Part shown: piece after piece, positions 8,265 through 16,373 of the stretch
Numbering within the stretch: the first letter of the stretch is position 1
How the letters are laid out: each line of letters opens with the position of its first letter
Source: Leifsonia sp. AK011
GTDB lineage: Bacteria; Actinomycetota; Actinomycetes; Actinomycetales; Microbacteriaceae
Length of the DNA: 64,000 nt
NCBI RefSeq assembly: GCF_013410945.1
Contig: NZ_JACCCH010000001.1
Span: 2,666,001-2,730,000, forward strand
Reading direction: 5' to 3'
Program-made: the position numbers and the translations under genes
The notes under the pieces: model-generated
The model's input: only the letters and a program-made list of their open reading frames with translations
Database searches by the model: none
Told to the model about the DNA's origin: nothing

Positions 8265-8991
8265 CGCTCCCCGCAAGGTCGAGGCGGTAGCCGACGCCCC
8301 AGACGGTCACGAGCGCTGTCGGCTCGGTCGGATCATCCTCGATCTTCTCCCGCACGCGGCGCACCGTTACGGTGACGGTCGAGAGATCTCCGATGTCCCA
8401 GTTCCACACGGACTTGAGCAATTGCTCGCGACTGAACGCCTGGCGGGGATGCTTCAGCAGGAAGGCGAACAGGTCGAACTCCCGAGCGGACAACGCGATC
8501 TCCTGGTCGTTCTTGCGGAGGATGCGGGCGGCAGGATCGATCCAGAAATCGCCGAGGGTGAAGGCGGACTCCGGGGTCAGTTCGGTGACACTGCGCCGCA
8601 GAATGGACTTGACGCGCAGCACCAGTTCTCGCGGCGAGAACGGCTTGGTGAGGTAGTCGTCTGCTCCGACCTCGAGCCCGCTGATGCGATCCTCGGTCGA
8701 TCCGAGGGCCGTGAGCATGATGATGGGAACCTGAAGGGTGCGTCGGATCCTCTGGCACACCTCCGCGCCGTCGATACCGGGGAGCATGCGGTCGAGCACG
8801 ATGAGGTCCGGACGTTCCCGTTCCACGGCATCAAGCGCGGCGAATCCGTCGGGCGCCGAGGTGACGACGAATCCTGCGGCCTTGAGATAGTTGCACGCGA
8901 CCTCACGCACGGTCGGGTCATCCTCAACGACGAGCACGCGTCGGTCGGCAAGCACGTCGCGGCGCGCGGCAATCGAGGTGGTGGAGCCCAT
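8248..8991 (-). CDS. OmpR/PhoB-family response regulator
   Basis: A 247-residue two-domain regulator. The receiver has the acidic pocket E23-D24-D25, phospho-acceptor D67 in VLDRMLPG and K116 in TKPF. The C-terminal winged helix includes SAREFDLFAFLLKHP and TVTVRRVREKIE. It is first in the minus-strand operon and overlaps the kinase by 17 nt. An ATG at 8991 is chosen because it leads straight into the receiver. Likely targets are its own operon (see the direct repeat at 7091) and perhaps the divergent methyltransferase operon. Confidence 0.9.
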   Translation of the reverse strand: MGSTTSIAARRDVLADRRVLVVEDDPTVREVACNYLKAAGFVVTSAPDGFAALDAVERERPDLIVLDRMLPGIDGAEVCQRIRRTLQVPIIMLTALGSTEDRISGLEVGADDYLTKPFSPRELVLRVKSILRRSVTELTPESAFTLGDFWIDPAARILRKNDQEIALSAREFDLFAFLLKHPRQAFSREQLLKSVWNWDIGDLSTVTVTVRRVREKIEDDPTEPTALVTVWGVGYRLDLAGSDALPR

Positions 8992-9058
8992 GCACACAGG
9001 ATAGGTTCGTGCGCTGCGATCCGACAGGCGCCGGAGGGATACGGGGGCGGTCGTCCCC

Positions 9059-9070
9059 ACCTTGTAAGGT
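9059..9070. promoter_or_regulatory. 12-bp palindrome between divergent operons
   Basis: ACCTT-GT-AAGGT is a perfect inverted repeat in the 121-nt gap between the response regulator (-) and the methyltransferase (+). It may be an operator shared by both promoters. No assigned protein is known to bind it. Confidence 0.3.
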
Positions 9071-9112
9071 TTGCCGGGCCACCTCGCGTCCGTGGCTTTC
9101 TACGCTCGGAAG

Positions 9113-9805
9113 ATGTCATCACCCCTCCTCGCGGGGCCAGCTCACGGCACCTTCGGTCTCGCCGCCGACCACCCCTACGAGCTCGCCCTGCGCGACCCAC
9201 AGCGAGACGTGCGCCTGCACGAGTTCGGCACCCGGGCAGGGGGTTCGAGGGCGGCCAGCCTGGAGGTGTCGCGGTACCGAGGCGCCCCGGACACCGTCGA
9301 CCGCGACATCCTGACGCGCACACGAGGCGGGGTCCTCGATCTCGGATGCGGGCCGGGACGACTCGTCGAGGCTGCCGTGCAGGCCGGCCGGCGGGCGCTC
9401 GGAGTGGATGTCTCGGCCACCGCCGTGGCACTCGCCCATGAACGCGGCCTCCCGGTGCTCCGTCGGTCGGTCTTCGATCCGCTCCCGCGTGAGGGATCAT
9501 GGGGCACCGTGCTGCTGCTCGACGGCAACATCGGGATCGGTGGCGATCCTACGACCCTTATCGAGCGGTGCGCGAGCCTGATCGACGCCCAGGGGCTGCT
9601 GGTGGTGGAGACGCACGCCGCGGCACGACGTGACCGGCGATTCACCGCCAGGCTCGTGGACGACCTGGGGCGGGCGAGCCTCCCGTTCGCGTGGGCCGAG
9701 GTGGGCGCGGTGGCACTTCGTCGGCACGCACGACAGGCCGGACTCGTCGTGTCGTCCCAGTGGTCGGCTGGTGGGCGCGCCTTCGTCGCGCTCGCCAGGG
9801 GGTAG
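9113..9805 (+). CDS. class I SAM-dependent methyltransferase
   Basis: A 230-residue protein with motif I V-L-D-L-G-C-G-P-G (74-82) and an acidic end of beta-2 (GVDVSATAVALA), typical of class I methyltransferases. The N-terminal ~65 residues have no recognised domain. The start is uncertain: ATG at 9113 follows GGAAG closely, and an upstream TTG at 9071 would add 14 residues. It is 3 nt from the next gene and divergent from the two-component operon. The acceptor could be the glycoconjugate made by the surrounding glycosyltransferases; this is inference. Confidence 0.8.
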   Translation: MSSPLLAGPAHGTFGLAADHPYELALRDPQRDVRLHEFGTRAGGSRAASLEVSRYRGAPDTVDRDILTRTRGGVLDLGCGPGRLVEAAVQAGRRALGVDVSATAVALAHERGLPVLRRSVFDPLPREGSWGTVLLLDGNIGIGGDPTTLIERCASLIDAQGLLVVETHAAARRDRRFTARLVDDLGRASLPFAWAEVGAVALRRHARQAGLVVSSQWSAGGRAFVALARG

Positions 9806-9808
9806 ACC

Positions 9809-11161
9809 GTGCCGGGCGGAAAGGCCACCACCACCACCCCGATCCGCGCGAGGTCTGCGTGGATCGGGGTGGGTGTGGCATCCGCACTCATCGTCACGGC
9901 TGTCGCGATCCCCGCGCTGACCGCCTGGGAGGTGTGGGCCAACCACTTTCCGCCTCTGCACGCAGAATGGGCTCCGCACGTGGGCCCCGGCACCATTCCC
10001 GCGATCGTTCTCGCGATTCTCGCGGCACGCTTCGCCGTCGATCTGGCTGCGCGGCTACCGTGGCGCGGACTGCTTCCCGCCGCCTTCGGAACCGCCGCGC
10101 TCTGGCTCGCGAGCCTCGCCCTCGTCGACGGCCCCTCCGGCCTGGGCGCCATCCTCGGGAGCCGTCACGAGTACCTGCGGACGGCCAGCACCATCAGCGA
10201 CGTTCCGGCCTTCCTGGCCGACTACATCGCCCACATCCCGCTCGACTCGGTAGATCACTGGCCCATCCACATCGCGGGCCACCCACCCGGGGCGGTGCTG
10301 TTCTTCTGGGTTCTCGTGACGCTTGGCCTCGGCAGTTGGCCTGCCGCGGGAACGGTCGTGCTTCTGCTCGCGGCCACGGTGCCCGTCGCGGTGCTGCTCA
10401 CCCTGCGTCGGCTGGGGGCGGATGACGCGGCTCGCCGTGCAGCACCGCTCCTCGTGTTCGGGCCCGCCGCGATCTGGATGGCCGTCTCCGCTGACGCCAT
10501 GTTCGCGGCCTTCGCCGCGTGGGGCCTGTACCTTCTGTCGGTCGCGGCCACCGCGAAGCGCCGGCGGGTCCTCGCCCTGGGCGGGGTGGGGTCGGGGCTC
10601 GTTCTCGGGTACTGCGTGTTCCTCTCCTACGGCCTGCCGCTACTCGGCGTCCTGGCGGTCGCGATCCTCGTGATCGCGCGATCGTGGTGGGCTCTGCCGT
10701 GGGCGCTCGGGGGCGCGGCGACCGTCGCGCTGAGCTTCGCGGCGGGCGGCTTCGCGTGGTGGCAGGCCTACCCCGTGCTGGTCGAGCGCTACTGGGCGGG
10801 CATCGCCACGCGGAGGCCTGCGGGCTACTGGATATGGGGCAACCTCGCCGCACTGTCGATCAGCGCGGGCCCGCTCGTCGGTTCCGCGGTCGCCGGCGCG
10901 GTCGCCCGAGTGCGGCGCTGGCGGGAGTGGACGAGCGGAGACCGGGTGGTCGTGCTCCTGACGCTGGCTGCGGCATCCACGATCCTGATCGCCGACCTCT
11001 CGCAGATGAGCAAAGCCGAGGTGGAGCGCATCTGGCTGCCGTTCGTGCCCTGGCTGCTCGTGGGCACCGCCCTGCTACCCGAACGCTGGCGCCGAGGGGG
11101 TCTCGTGCTGCAGGTCACGTTCGCGCTCATCGTGCAGCACCTGCTGCGCACGGGGTGGTGA
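9809..11161 (+). CDS. polytopic membrane protein, GT-C glycosyltransferase-like
   Basis: A 450-residue protein with about ten to twelve hydrophobic helices. A first extracytoplasmic loop contains EVWANHFPPLHAEW, and a later loop contains HIAGHPPGAVLFFW. This layout, with acidic or histidine residues in the first loop and an HPPG loop, resembles actinobacterial GT-C polyprenyl-phosphate-sugar transferases. I assign the class with moderate confidence and no substrate. GTG start at 9809 directly follows the methyltransferase stop. It would be the membrane partner for the cytosolic epimerase and GT2 encoded upstream. Confidence 0.65.
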   Translation: MPGGKATTTTPIRARSAWIGVGVASALIVTAVAIPALTAWEVWANHFPPLHAEWAPHVGPGTIPAIVLAILAARFAVDLAARLPWRGLLPAAFGTAALWLASLALVDGPSGLGAILGSRHEYLRTASTISDVPAFLADYIAHIPLDSVDHWPIHIAGHPPGAVLFFWVLVTLGLGSWPAAGTVVLLLAATVPVAVLLTLRRLGADDAARRAAPLLVFGPAAIWMAVSADAMFAAFAAWGLYLLSVAATAKRRRVLALGGVGSGLVLGYCVFLSYGLPLLGVLAVAILVIARSWWALPWALGGAATVALSFAAGGFAWWQAYPVLVERYWAGIATRRPAGYWIWGNLAALSISAGPLVGSAVAGAVARVRRWREWTSGDRVVVLLTLAAASTILIADLSQMSKAEVERIWLPFVPWLLVGTALLPERWRRGGLVLQVTFALIVQHLLRTGW

Positions 11162-11203
11162 GCGCCGCTGAGCCGCAGCACGGTGTGGGAATCAGCCTCA
11201 GTC

Positions 11204-11218
11204 CACCTCCGTGAGGTG
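11204..11218. terminator. small hairpin between convergent genes
   Basis: CACCTC-CGT-GAGGTG forms a perfect 6-bp stem in the 67-nt gap between the convergent membrane-protein gene (+) and the SnoaL-like gene (-). It has no T-tract, which is common for actinobacterial terminators, so its function is tentative. Confidence 0.35.
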
Positions 11219-11228
11219 CCTGGGAGGG

Positions 11229-11648
11229 TTACTCAGGGTAATCGAGCACCCCGAGTTGCTCGTACACGCTGAGGCCATCCCACAAGGACTGGCACGAGAC
11301 GATGAGGCCGTCCTCCACCCGGAAGATGTCCATGCCCTCCATGGTGATGACGCGACCCGTTGCTGCCACCGATCCGTAGGGGCCCACGTGGAGACCGGAG
11401 GTGCGCCAGTGCAGCGCGACCTTGTCACCCTCGGCGATGAGGTCGAGGATGTGCGCTTCGACCTCGGTGAACGCGCCACGGTAGCGGGCGACATCCTCTC
11501 GGATGGCATCGAGCGTCGAACTCTCGAAACCCGTGACGGCGACCGAAGCCGACGGCGACCAGCACTCGTCGATCGCAGTCAGGTCGTCGCGCACCCAGAC
11601 GCGCTCGTGATACTCGCGCACGATGTCGGCATTGGTGAGAACGGGCAT
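11229..11648 (-). CDS. SnoaL-like / NTF2-fold protein
   Basis: A 139-residue cone-shaped alpha/beta protein of the SnoaL/nuclear-transport-factor-2 superfamily, recognised from the pattern NADIVREYHERVW near the start and LHWRTSGLHVGPYG followed by GMDIFRVEDGLI. Members include polyketide cyclases, isomerases and hydrolases. It is last in the 17420-11229 operon, and its start overlaps the permease stop by 1 nt (TGATG). It is probably a small accessory enzyme of the catabolic route; substrate unknown. Confidence 0.75.
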   Translation of the reverse strand: MPVLTNADIVREYHERVWVRDDLTAIDECWSPSASVAVTGFESSTLDAIREDVARYRGAFTEVEAHILDLIAEGDKVALHWRTSGLHVGPYGSVAATGRVITMEGMDIFRVEDGLIVSCQSLWDGLSVYEQLGVLDYPE

Positions 11649-13255
11649 CAGGCTCCCCAGCGTTGGTGGATTCGGCGGTCGATCCAGCCGAAGACGGTGA
11701 AGACCAGCAGTGACAGCAGCACGATGAGGATCGCCGCACCGAATGCGGGCGCCATCGTGAGCAGGCGGTACTGGTAGGTGAACTCGACCCCGAGGCCGGT
11801 GGTTCCGATGAGCGATTCGCCGATGACAGTGGCGATGATCGCCGAGCTCGCCGCAATGCGCAGGCCCGTCGACATGTGGGGCAGGGCGCTCGGGAGGCCG
11901 ATCCACCGGAACGTGGCGGTGGCGGATGCCCCGAGCGAACGCGCCACGTCGCGGTGCTGGGGCAGCGCCGCATCCAGACCCGACCTCGTGTACACGAAGG
12001 CCGGCAGGATCACGAGTACCGAGGCGATCACAACGACCGTGCTGTCCCGGTAGCCGAACAAGCGTGCGAGGAGCGGGAACATCGCCACGAGCGGAGTCGC
12101 CGTGAGCAGCACCATGGCGGGCACGACGAGCCCGGAGGTGAACGTCGATAGCCGCGCGACGATCGCTAGCACGACGCCGACGGCGACGCCGAGGAGCAGG
12201 GCGAGCGAGGCAGTCGACAGGGTCTGACCGACCAGCGTCGCGTACTCGAGCGGCCGCGACACGAGGTCGGCGAAGACGGCGGCAGGCGCCGGCACGATGA
12301 GTGGCGAGACCTTGCCAACCGTGATCCACAGCTGCCAGGCCCCGATGAGCACCACAGCGATACCCACGACCTCGAGCGTGGTCTGGATGACACGAACCCG
12401 GGTCGTCCGCGTGTCCGGCTCGCTGCGCGACACGATCCCGACCCCGTAACGCCGACGCAGCACCCACTGCGCGAGCGCGGCCACGCCGAACGCGACCATT
12501 CCGCCAGCGGCCGCGAGCACCGACGCCGCCCACAGCCGCTGAACGTCGCCGCCCTGCATCCCAGAGATCAGCAGCACCCCGAGCCCGGTGGATGACCCGT
12601 ACCACTCGCCGTAGATCGTGCCGGCGAGTGCGGCGGGGGCCGCGAGCTTGAAGCCCTCCGCGAGGGACGGCAGTGCCCGGGGAATCGTGAGGAGCGTCGC
12701 GGTGCGCCATCCCGAGGCGCCCAGGGAGGAGAAGAGGTCGCGCAGCGAACCCTCGCTGGCCGAGAGCCCGACCGAGATGGAGACGAAGAAGTAGAAGTAG
12801 ACGGCGAGCGCGGCGATGGCGACCGGCCCGCTCTCGCGGCCCGCGACGACGAGCACGACCGGCCCGACGGCGACCCAGGGAGCCGAATTGGCGAGCGCTG
12901 CGAACTGGTCGACGATGCGTCGCAACGACCGCACCTGGTGCGCGAGGAGCGCGGAGATCGCCGCGAGCACACCACCGATGACGAGCCCGATCGCGGCGGC
13001 CGAGAACGTGGCGCCGGCCGATCTCCAGTAGAGGTCTCGGTACTTGTTGTCGAAGACGGTGGCGACGGCCTCCCCCGGCGTGATGACGAAGCCGTCGGCC
13101 AGACCCGCGCGCCCAGCGATCTCCCACGCGGCGAGCAGCACGAGAACACCTGCGGCGTAGGCGCCGGTCGTACGTGCACGCCCCCAACCGGCCCACGGCC
13201 TCGGCTGCCGCGCTCTGACGAAGACAGGCGCTGCCGTGCTGGCGATCTCGTTCAT
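11648..13255 (-). CDS. ABC importer permease, two TM domains fused in one chain
   Basis: A 535-residue protein made of two homologous permease halves, about 1-275 and 290-535. Each half carries its own cytoplasmic EAA loop: SSLGASGWRTATLLTIP in the first and RSLGASATATFRWIGLP in the second. Importers of the taurine/nitrate/NMT1 type usually use a homodimer of one ~260-residue permease, so a covalent pseudo-heterodimer is unusual. ATG overlaps the enolase stop (ATGA). It should pair with the ATPase at 15561 and the lipoprotein at 14434. Confidence 0.87.
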   Translation of the reverse strand: MNEIASTAAPVFVRARQPRPWAGWGRARTTGAYAAGVLVLLAAWEIAGRAGLADGFVITPGEAVATVFDNKYRDLYWRSAGATFSAAAIGLVIGGVLAAISALLAHQVRSLRRIVDQFAALANSAPWVAVGPVVLVVAGRESGPVAIAALAVYFYFFVSISVGLSASEGSLRDLFSSLGASGWRTATLLTIPRALPSLAEGFKLAAPAALAGTIYGEWYGSSTGLGVLLISGMQGGDVQRLWAASVLAAAGGMVAFGVAALAQWVLRRRYGVGIVSRSEPDTRTTRVRVIQTTLEVVGIAVVLIGAWQLWITVGKVSPLIVPAPAAVFADLVSRPLEYATLVGQTLSTASLALLLGVAVGVVLAIVARLSTFTSGLVVPAMVLLTATPLVAMFPLLARLFGYRDSTVVVIASVLVILPAFVYTRSGLDAALPQHRDVARSLGASATATFRWIGLPSALPHMSTGLRIAASSAIIATVIGESLIGTTGLGVEFTYQYRLLTMAPAFGAAILIVLLSLLVFTVFGWIDRRIHQRWGA

Positions 13256-14418
13256 GCTGGTTCTCCTGTTCCGCGTTCGTGCTGCGGAAAAACGTCGGCG
13301 TAGGTCTCGCCCGGGATGTACGGGAAGCGCTCCGCGATGTCGTCCGGCACCTCGACGCCGAGGCCGGGCCCGGTGGGCGGTGCGAGCATCCCGTCGCTGA
13401 TCGCGCTGAGGGCGAGCGAAGGGCTGAGTTCGTCGACGAGCGGCTGGTACGGGTCGATGTCGTACTCGAGCAGCGGCACGGATGCCACACTCGCCCAGTG
13501 CAGGTTGGCTGCGAGCCCCACTGCCGTCGGTCCCCCCACGTGCGGATACACCGCGATGCCCGCCTGCGCTGCGAGGTCGGCGATCTCGAGGCTCGCGAGG
13601 ATTCCGCCGCAGATCGAGGCATCCGGTTGGAAGACACCGGCGGCCCGAGTTCGTGCGAGCTCGCCGTACTGCCGCGGCGAGAAGACCCGCTCCCCCACCG
13701 CGATAGGGATCGGGCTCCGTTCGGCAAGCCACGCGAGCTCCGCGGCCCGATACTGCGGAAGAGGCTCCTCGAAGAAGAACACACCGAGGTCGGTCAGCTT
13801 CTCCGCGAGTGCCAGCGCCGACCGCGCGTCGTGGAACCAGTACGAGTCGACCCCGATGCGCACCGACTCCCCCACGTGCTCACGCACCTGGCGCACCACG
13901 TCGACGTCCGCCTCCTGCGTGCGGCCGAGTCGAACCTTCACAGCACCAAACCCGGCGGCGAGCGCCTGGTCGAAGTACTCGGCATGCCACTGGCCGGATG
14001 CCTCGAACATGGTCGTGCCCGTTCCGTACAGGTCCAACGCCCCGCCGTCGCCGCCGAGCAGCTGCCAGACGGGCGCATCCACGGACCTGCCGAGGATGTC
14101 CCACAGCGCCATCTCGATCGCCCCGATCGTCTGCGACGTGAAGCCGTCCCAGCCGAGGTAGCCGTCCATGCGCGCGTGCAGGTCGGCCAGGCGCGCCCGA
14201 ATCGCTCGGGGCTCCTGGCCGACCAGCGCCGAGGCGCAGATGTCGGTCACCGCCGAGGCGAACACTGTGGGGTAGCTGTGTCCCCAGTTGGTGCTCGCCT
14301 CGCCCCACCCGGTGATACCTGCGTCGGTGTCGATGCGCACGAGCGCGAAGCTGCGCGACATCGGCGGGTCCGACTTGCGGTAGCCGAGGATGACGGGGGT
14401 GACGGCGGTGATCTTCAT
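13252..14418 (-). CDS. enolase-superfamily enzyme, mandelate racemase subgroup
   Basis: A 388-residue TIM-barrel enzyme that abstracts the alpha proton of a carboxylate. All subgroup residues are visible at canonical spacing: K161-V-R163, metal ligands D191, E217 and E243, and the D266-H293 dyad (27 residues apart). Both a Lys side (K161) and a His side (H293) are present, so racemase, epimerase or sugar-acid dehydratase chemistry is possible. The K-x-R form resembles some acid-sugar dehydratases. It is encoded between the substrate-binding protein and the permease, so the imported compound or a derivative is likely its substrate. Confidence 0.87.
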   Translation of the reverse strand: MKITAVTPVILGYRKSDPPMSRSFALVRIDTDAGITGWGEASTNWGHSYPTVFASAVTDICASALVGQEPRAIRARLADLHARMDGYLGWDGFTSQTIGAIEMALWDILGRSVDAPVWQLLGGDGGALDLYGTGTTMFEASGQWHAEYFDQALAAGFGAVKVRLGRTQEADVDVVRQVREHVGESVRIGVDSYWFHDARSALALAEKLTDLGVFFFEEPLPQYRAAELAWLAERSPIPIAVGERVFSPRQYGELARTRAAGVFQPDASICGGILASLEIADLAAQAGIAVYPHVGGPTAVGLAANLHWASVASVPLLEYDIDPYQPLVDELSPSLALSAISDGMLAPPTGPGLGVEVPDDIAERFPYIPGETYADVFPQHERGTGEPA

Positions 14419-14433
14419 GGAGTGGGCGGAGCC

Positions 14434-15480
14434 TTACTGGCCGTGCGCGGCTTTCATGTACGAGGTGTCGACGAAGTCCGCGACATCCGGCAGGTCGGTC
14501 TCACCCGCGGCGAGGTAGCCCGCGAAGACCTCGTTCTCCATGTACTCGGGGTCGACGCTGAGGATGCCGTTGGCGTCCGTGTAGTCGCTCTCGATGAAGG
14601 AGATGTAGCCGTCGTTGGCCTCGGTCGCGAAGGCCTCGTCGAGCCCGCTGTCCTTCGCGTACTCGTTGACCGTGAGGTCCACCGCGATGGACGGGTCGGC
14701 CATGTTCGCCTCGGTCGCCGCGATGAGCGCCTTGAGGGCCGCGATCACCTTGTCCTCGTTCTCCTCGAGGTAGGCGCGGGAGGCGAAGATCACGTCGCCG
14801 TAGGCCTTGAGGCCGAACTCGGAGAAGGTCTGGTCCGTGACATCCGTGCCGGCCTGTCGAAGCTGGATGGGCTGGTTGGTCGCGTAGGACGTGATGACGT
14901 CGACCTCGCCATCGACGAGCGGCTGCGGGTCGTAGCTCATCGGCACGAAGGTGTAGTCGGGCTCGAGGTCGTTGATCTTGAAGAGCGCGTCGATGCGGAT
15001 CTGGTCGCCCTGGATGCCACCGATGCGCTTGCCGACGAGGTCCTCCGCGGTCGAGATGTCCGTCGAACTCAGCCACGTGTACGACGAGGGCGACTGCTGG
15101 TACATCGCACCGATCACGACGTAGTCGGCGCCCTCCTCGTTGGCCTTGATGAGCTGGAGTTCGTCTGAGGCGATGCCGATGTCGGCCTGGCCAGCCGCGA
15201 GCACCTGGGCAACCGCCGGCGTGTTGGGGCCGCCGTGGACGATCTCGATGGAGACACCCTCATCCTCGAAGTAGCCCTCGCTCTCACCGACGTACAGGGA
15301 GGCCCACTCGACGTCGGCCACCCAGTTGACGGCGAAACGCACGGGGCTGTCGTCGACAGCGGATTCGGATGTCTCGGCGGGAGCCGCGCAGGCTGCGAGC
15401 AGCCCTGCCGTCGCGACGGCCGCGAGGGCCGCCGTCAGCTTTCGTCGGGTGATGCGGTGGGTGGGGGCTGTGGTGACCAT
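14434..15480 (-). CDS. ABC substrate-binding lipoprotein, NMT1/THI5-like
   Basis: A 348-residue lipoprotein with a basic N-terminus (ITRRK), a hydrophobic stretch and lipobox L-A-A-C31. The mature part has the NMT1/SsuA-like fold signature: NWVADVEWASLYVGESEGYF, then HGGPNTP and QADIGIASDE. Such proteins bind pyrimidines, sulfonates, nitrate or aromatic acids. ATG at 15480 is preferred because GAAAGG lies 7 nt upstream. An in-frame ATG at 15564 overlaps the ATPase stop but would add a 28-residue His/Gln-rich extension before the signal peptide. Confidence 0.88.
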   Translation of the reverse strand: MVTTAPTHRITRRKLTAALAAVATAGLLAACAAPAETSESAVDDSPVRFAVNWVADVEWASLYVGESEGYFEDEGVSIEIVHGGPNTPAVAQVLAAGQADIGIASDELQLIKANEEGADYVVIGAMYQQSPSSYTWLSSTDISTAEDLVGKRIGGIQGDQIRIDALFKINDLEPDYTFVPMSYDPQPLVDGEVDVITSYATNQPIQLRQAGTDVTDQTFSEFGLKAYGDVIFASRAYLEENEDKVIAALKALIAATEANMADPSIAVDLTVNEYAKDSGLDEAFATEANDGYISFIESDYTDANGILSVDPEYMENEVFAGYLAAGETDLPDVADFVDTSYMKAAHGQ

Positions 15481-15560
15481 GGGAACGCCTTTCGTGGATG
15501 GTGCCGGGAAGGAACGGTGCTGGTTCTGGCGGTGCTGGGTGGTGGTGTGCTGTGTAACGG

Positions 15561-16355
15561 TCATGCGGGAATCGCGGCCTGTGAATCGATACCGAGGTGG
15601 TGCTCGACCCGGGCAACGAGGTCCACGAACTCGGGGCTCGTGAGCTGGTCGGCGCGTCGCGGCTTCTCGATCTCCACGTCGACGCGAGCAACGATCTGTG
15701 CCGGCCGGGGACTGAGCACGATGATCTCGTCGCTCAGGAGCACGGCCTCAGTGATCGAGTGCGTGACGAGGAGGGTGGTCGTCGGCTGGCTCTGCCAGAT
15801 GACGGGCAACTCGAGGTTGAGGCGGCGGCGGGTGAGCTCGTCCACCGCCCCGAACGGTTCGTCGAGGAGGAGCAGCCGGGGCTGGGTGACGAGGCACCTC
15901 GCGATCGCAGCGCGCTGCCGCATCCCGCCGGAAAGCTGCGCCGGCCGCGACTTCTCGAAGCCCTCGAGACCGACGAGCTTCAAGAGGTGCGCGATGCGTT
16001 CGGCGTCGGCCGGCCTGCGGGTGAGTTTGAGCGCGAGCGAGAGGTTGGACTCGATGCTGCGCCACGGCAGCAGGGCCGGGTCCTGGAACGCCACCGCGAT
16101 GTCCCCGCGAGCGCGGTAGGCGTCGGGTGACTCACCGTCGATCGTGACCGAGCCACTCGTCGGGTGGTCGAGTCCCGCAATGATGCGCAGGAGGGTGGAC
16201 TTGCCGCAGCCCGACGGGCCGACGAGAGCGGTCGTCGTGCCGGGGCGAAGCTGCAGGTCCAGGCTCGCGATCGCGTCGACGGCGCGCACTCCGGACCCGT
16301 ACTGTTTGCCGACGCCCGCGACCTCGACGCGGGGGCCTTCCGTTGGTGAGGTCAT
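15561..16355 (-). CDS. ABC transporter ATP-binding protein (SsuB/TauB type)
   Basis: A 264-residue ATPase with Walker A GPSGCGKST (46-54), the Q-loop in VAFQDPALLPW, signature LSGGMRQR, Walker B RLLLLDEP and the switch His in LLVTHSITEA. The LLPW segment and length fit the nitrate/sulfonate/taurine importer class. ATG at 16355 has GGGAG 5 nt upstream; an in-frame ATG at 16367 is the alternative. It lies 18 nt behind the oxygenase gene and energises the fused permease encoded downstream. Confidence 0.9.
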   Translation of the reverse strand: MTSPTEGPRVEVAGVGKQYGSGVRAVDAIASLDLQLRPGTTTALVGPSGCGKSTLLRIIAGLDHPTSGSVTIDGESPDAYRARGDIAVAFQDPALLPWRSIESNLSLALKLTRRPADAERIAHLLKLVGLEGFEKSRPAQLSGGMRQRAAIARCLVTQPRLLLLDEPFGAVDELTRRRLNLELPVIWQSQPTTTLLVTHSITEAVLLSDEIIVLSPRPAQIVARVDVEIEKPRRADQLTSPEFVDLVARVEHHLGIDSQAAIPA

Positions 16356-16373
16356 TGCTGCTCCCATCGGTAT

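Noticed and set aside
13279-15168. 629-residue open frame on the + strand opposite the enolase and binding-protein genes
   Set aside because: It is the mirror of strongly supported minus-strand genes; its translation is Arg/Val/Glu-rich with no family motif, as expected from GC-rich third positions.
15480-15564. Start of the binding protein at the ATG overlapping the ATPase stop
   Set aside because: It would place a 28-residue His/Gln-rich extension before the signal peptide, while ATG 15480 has a good ribosome site.
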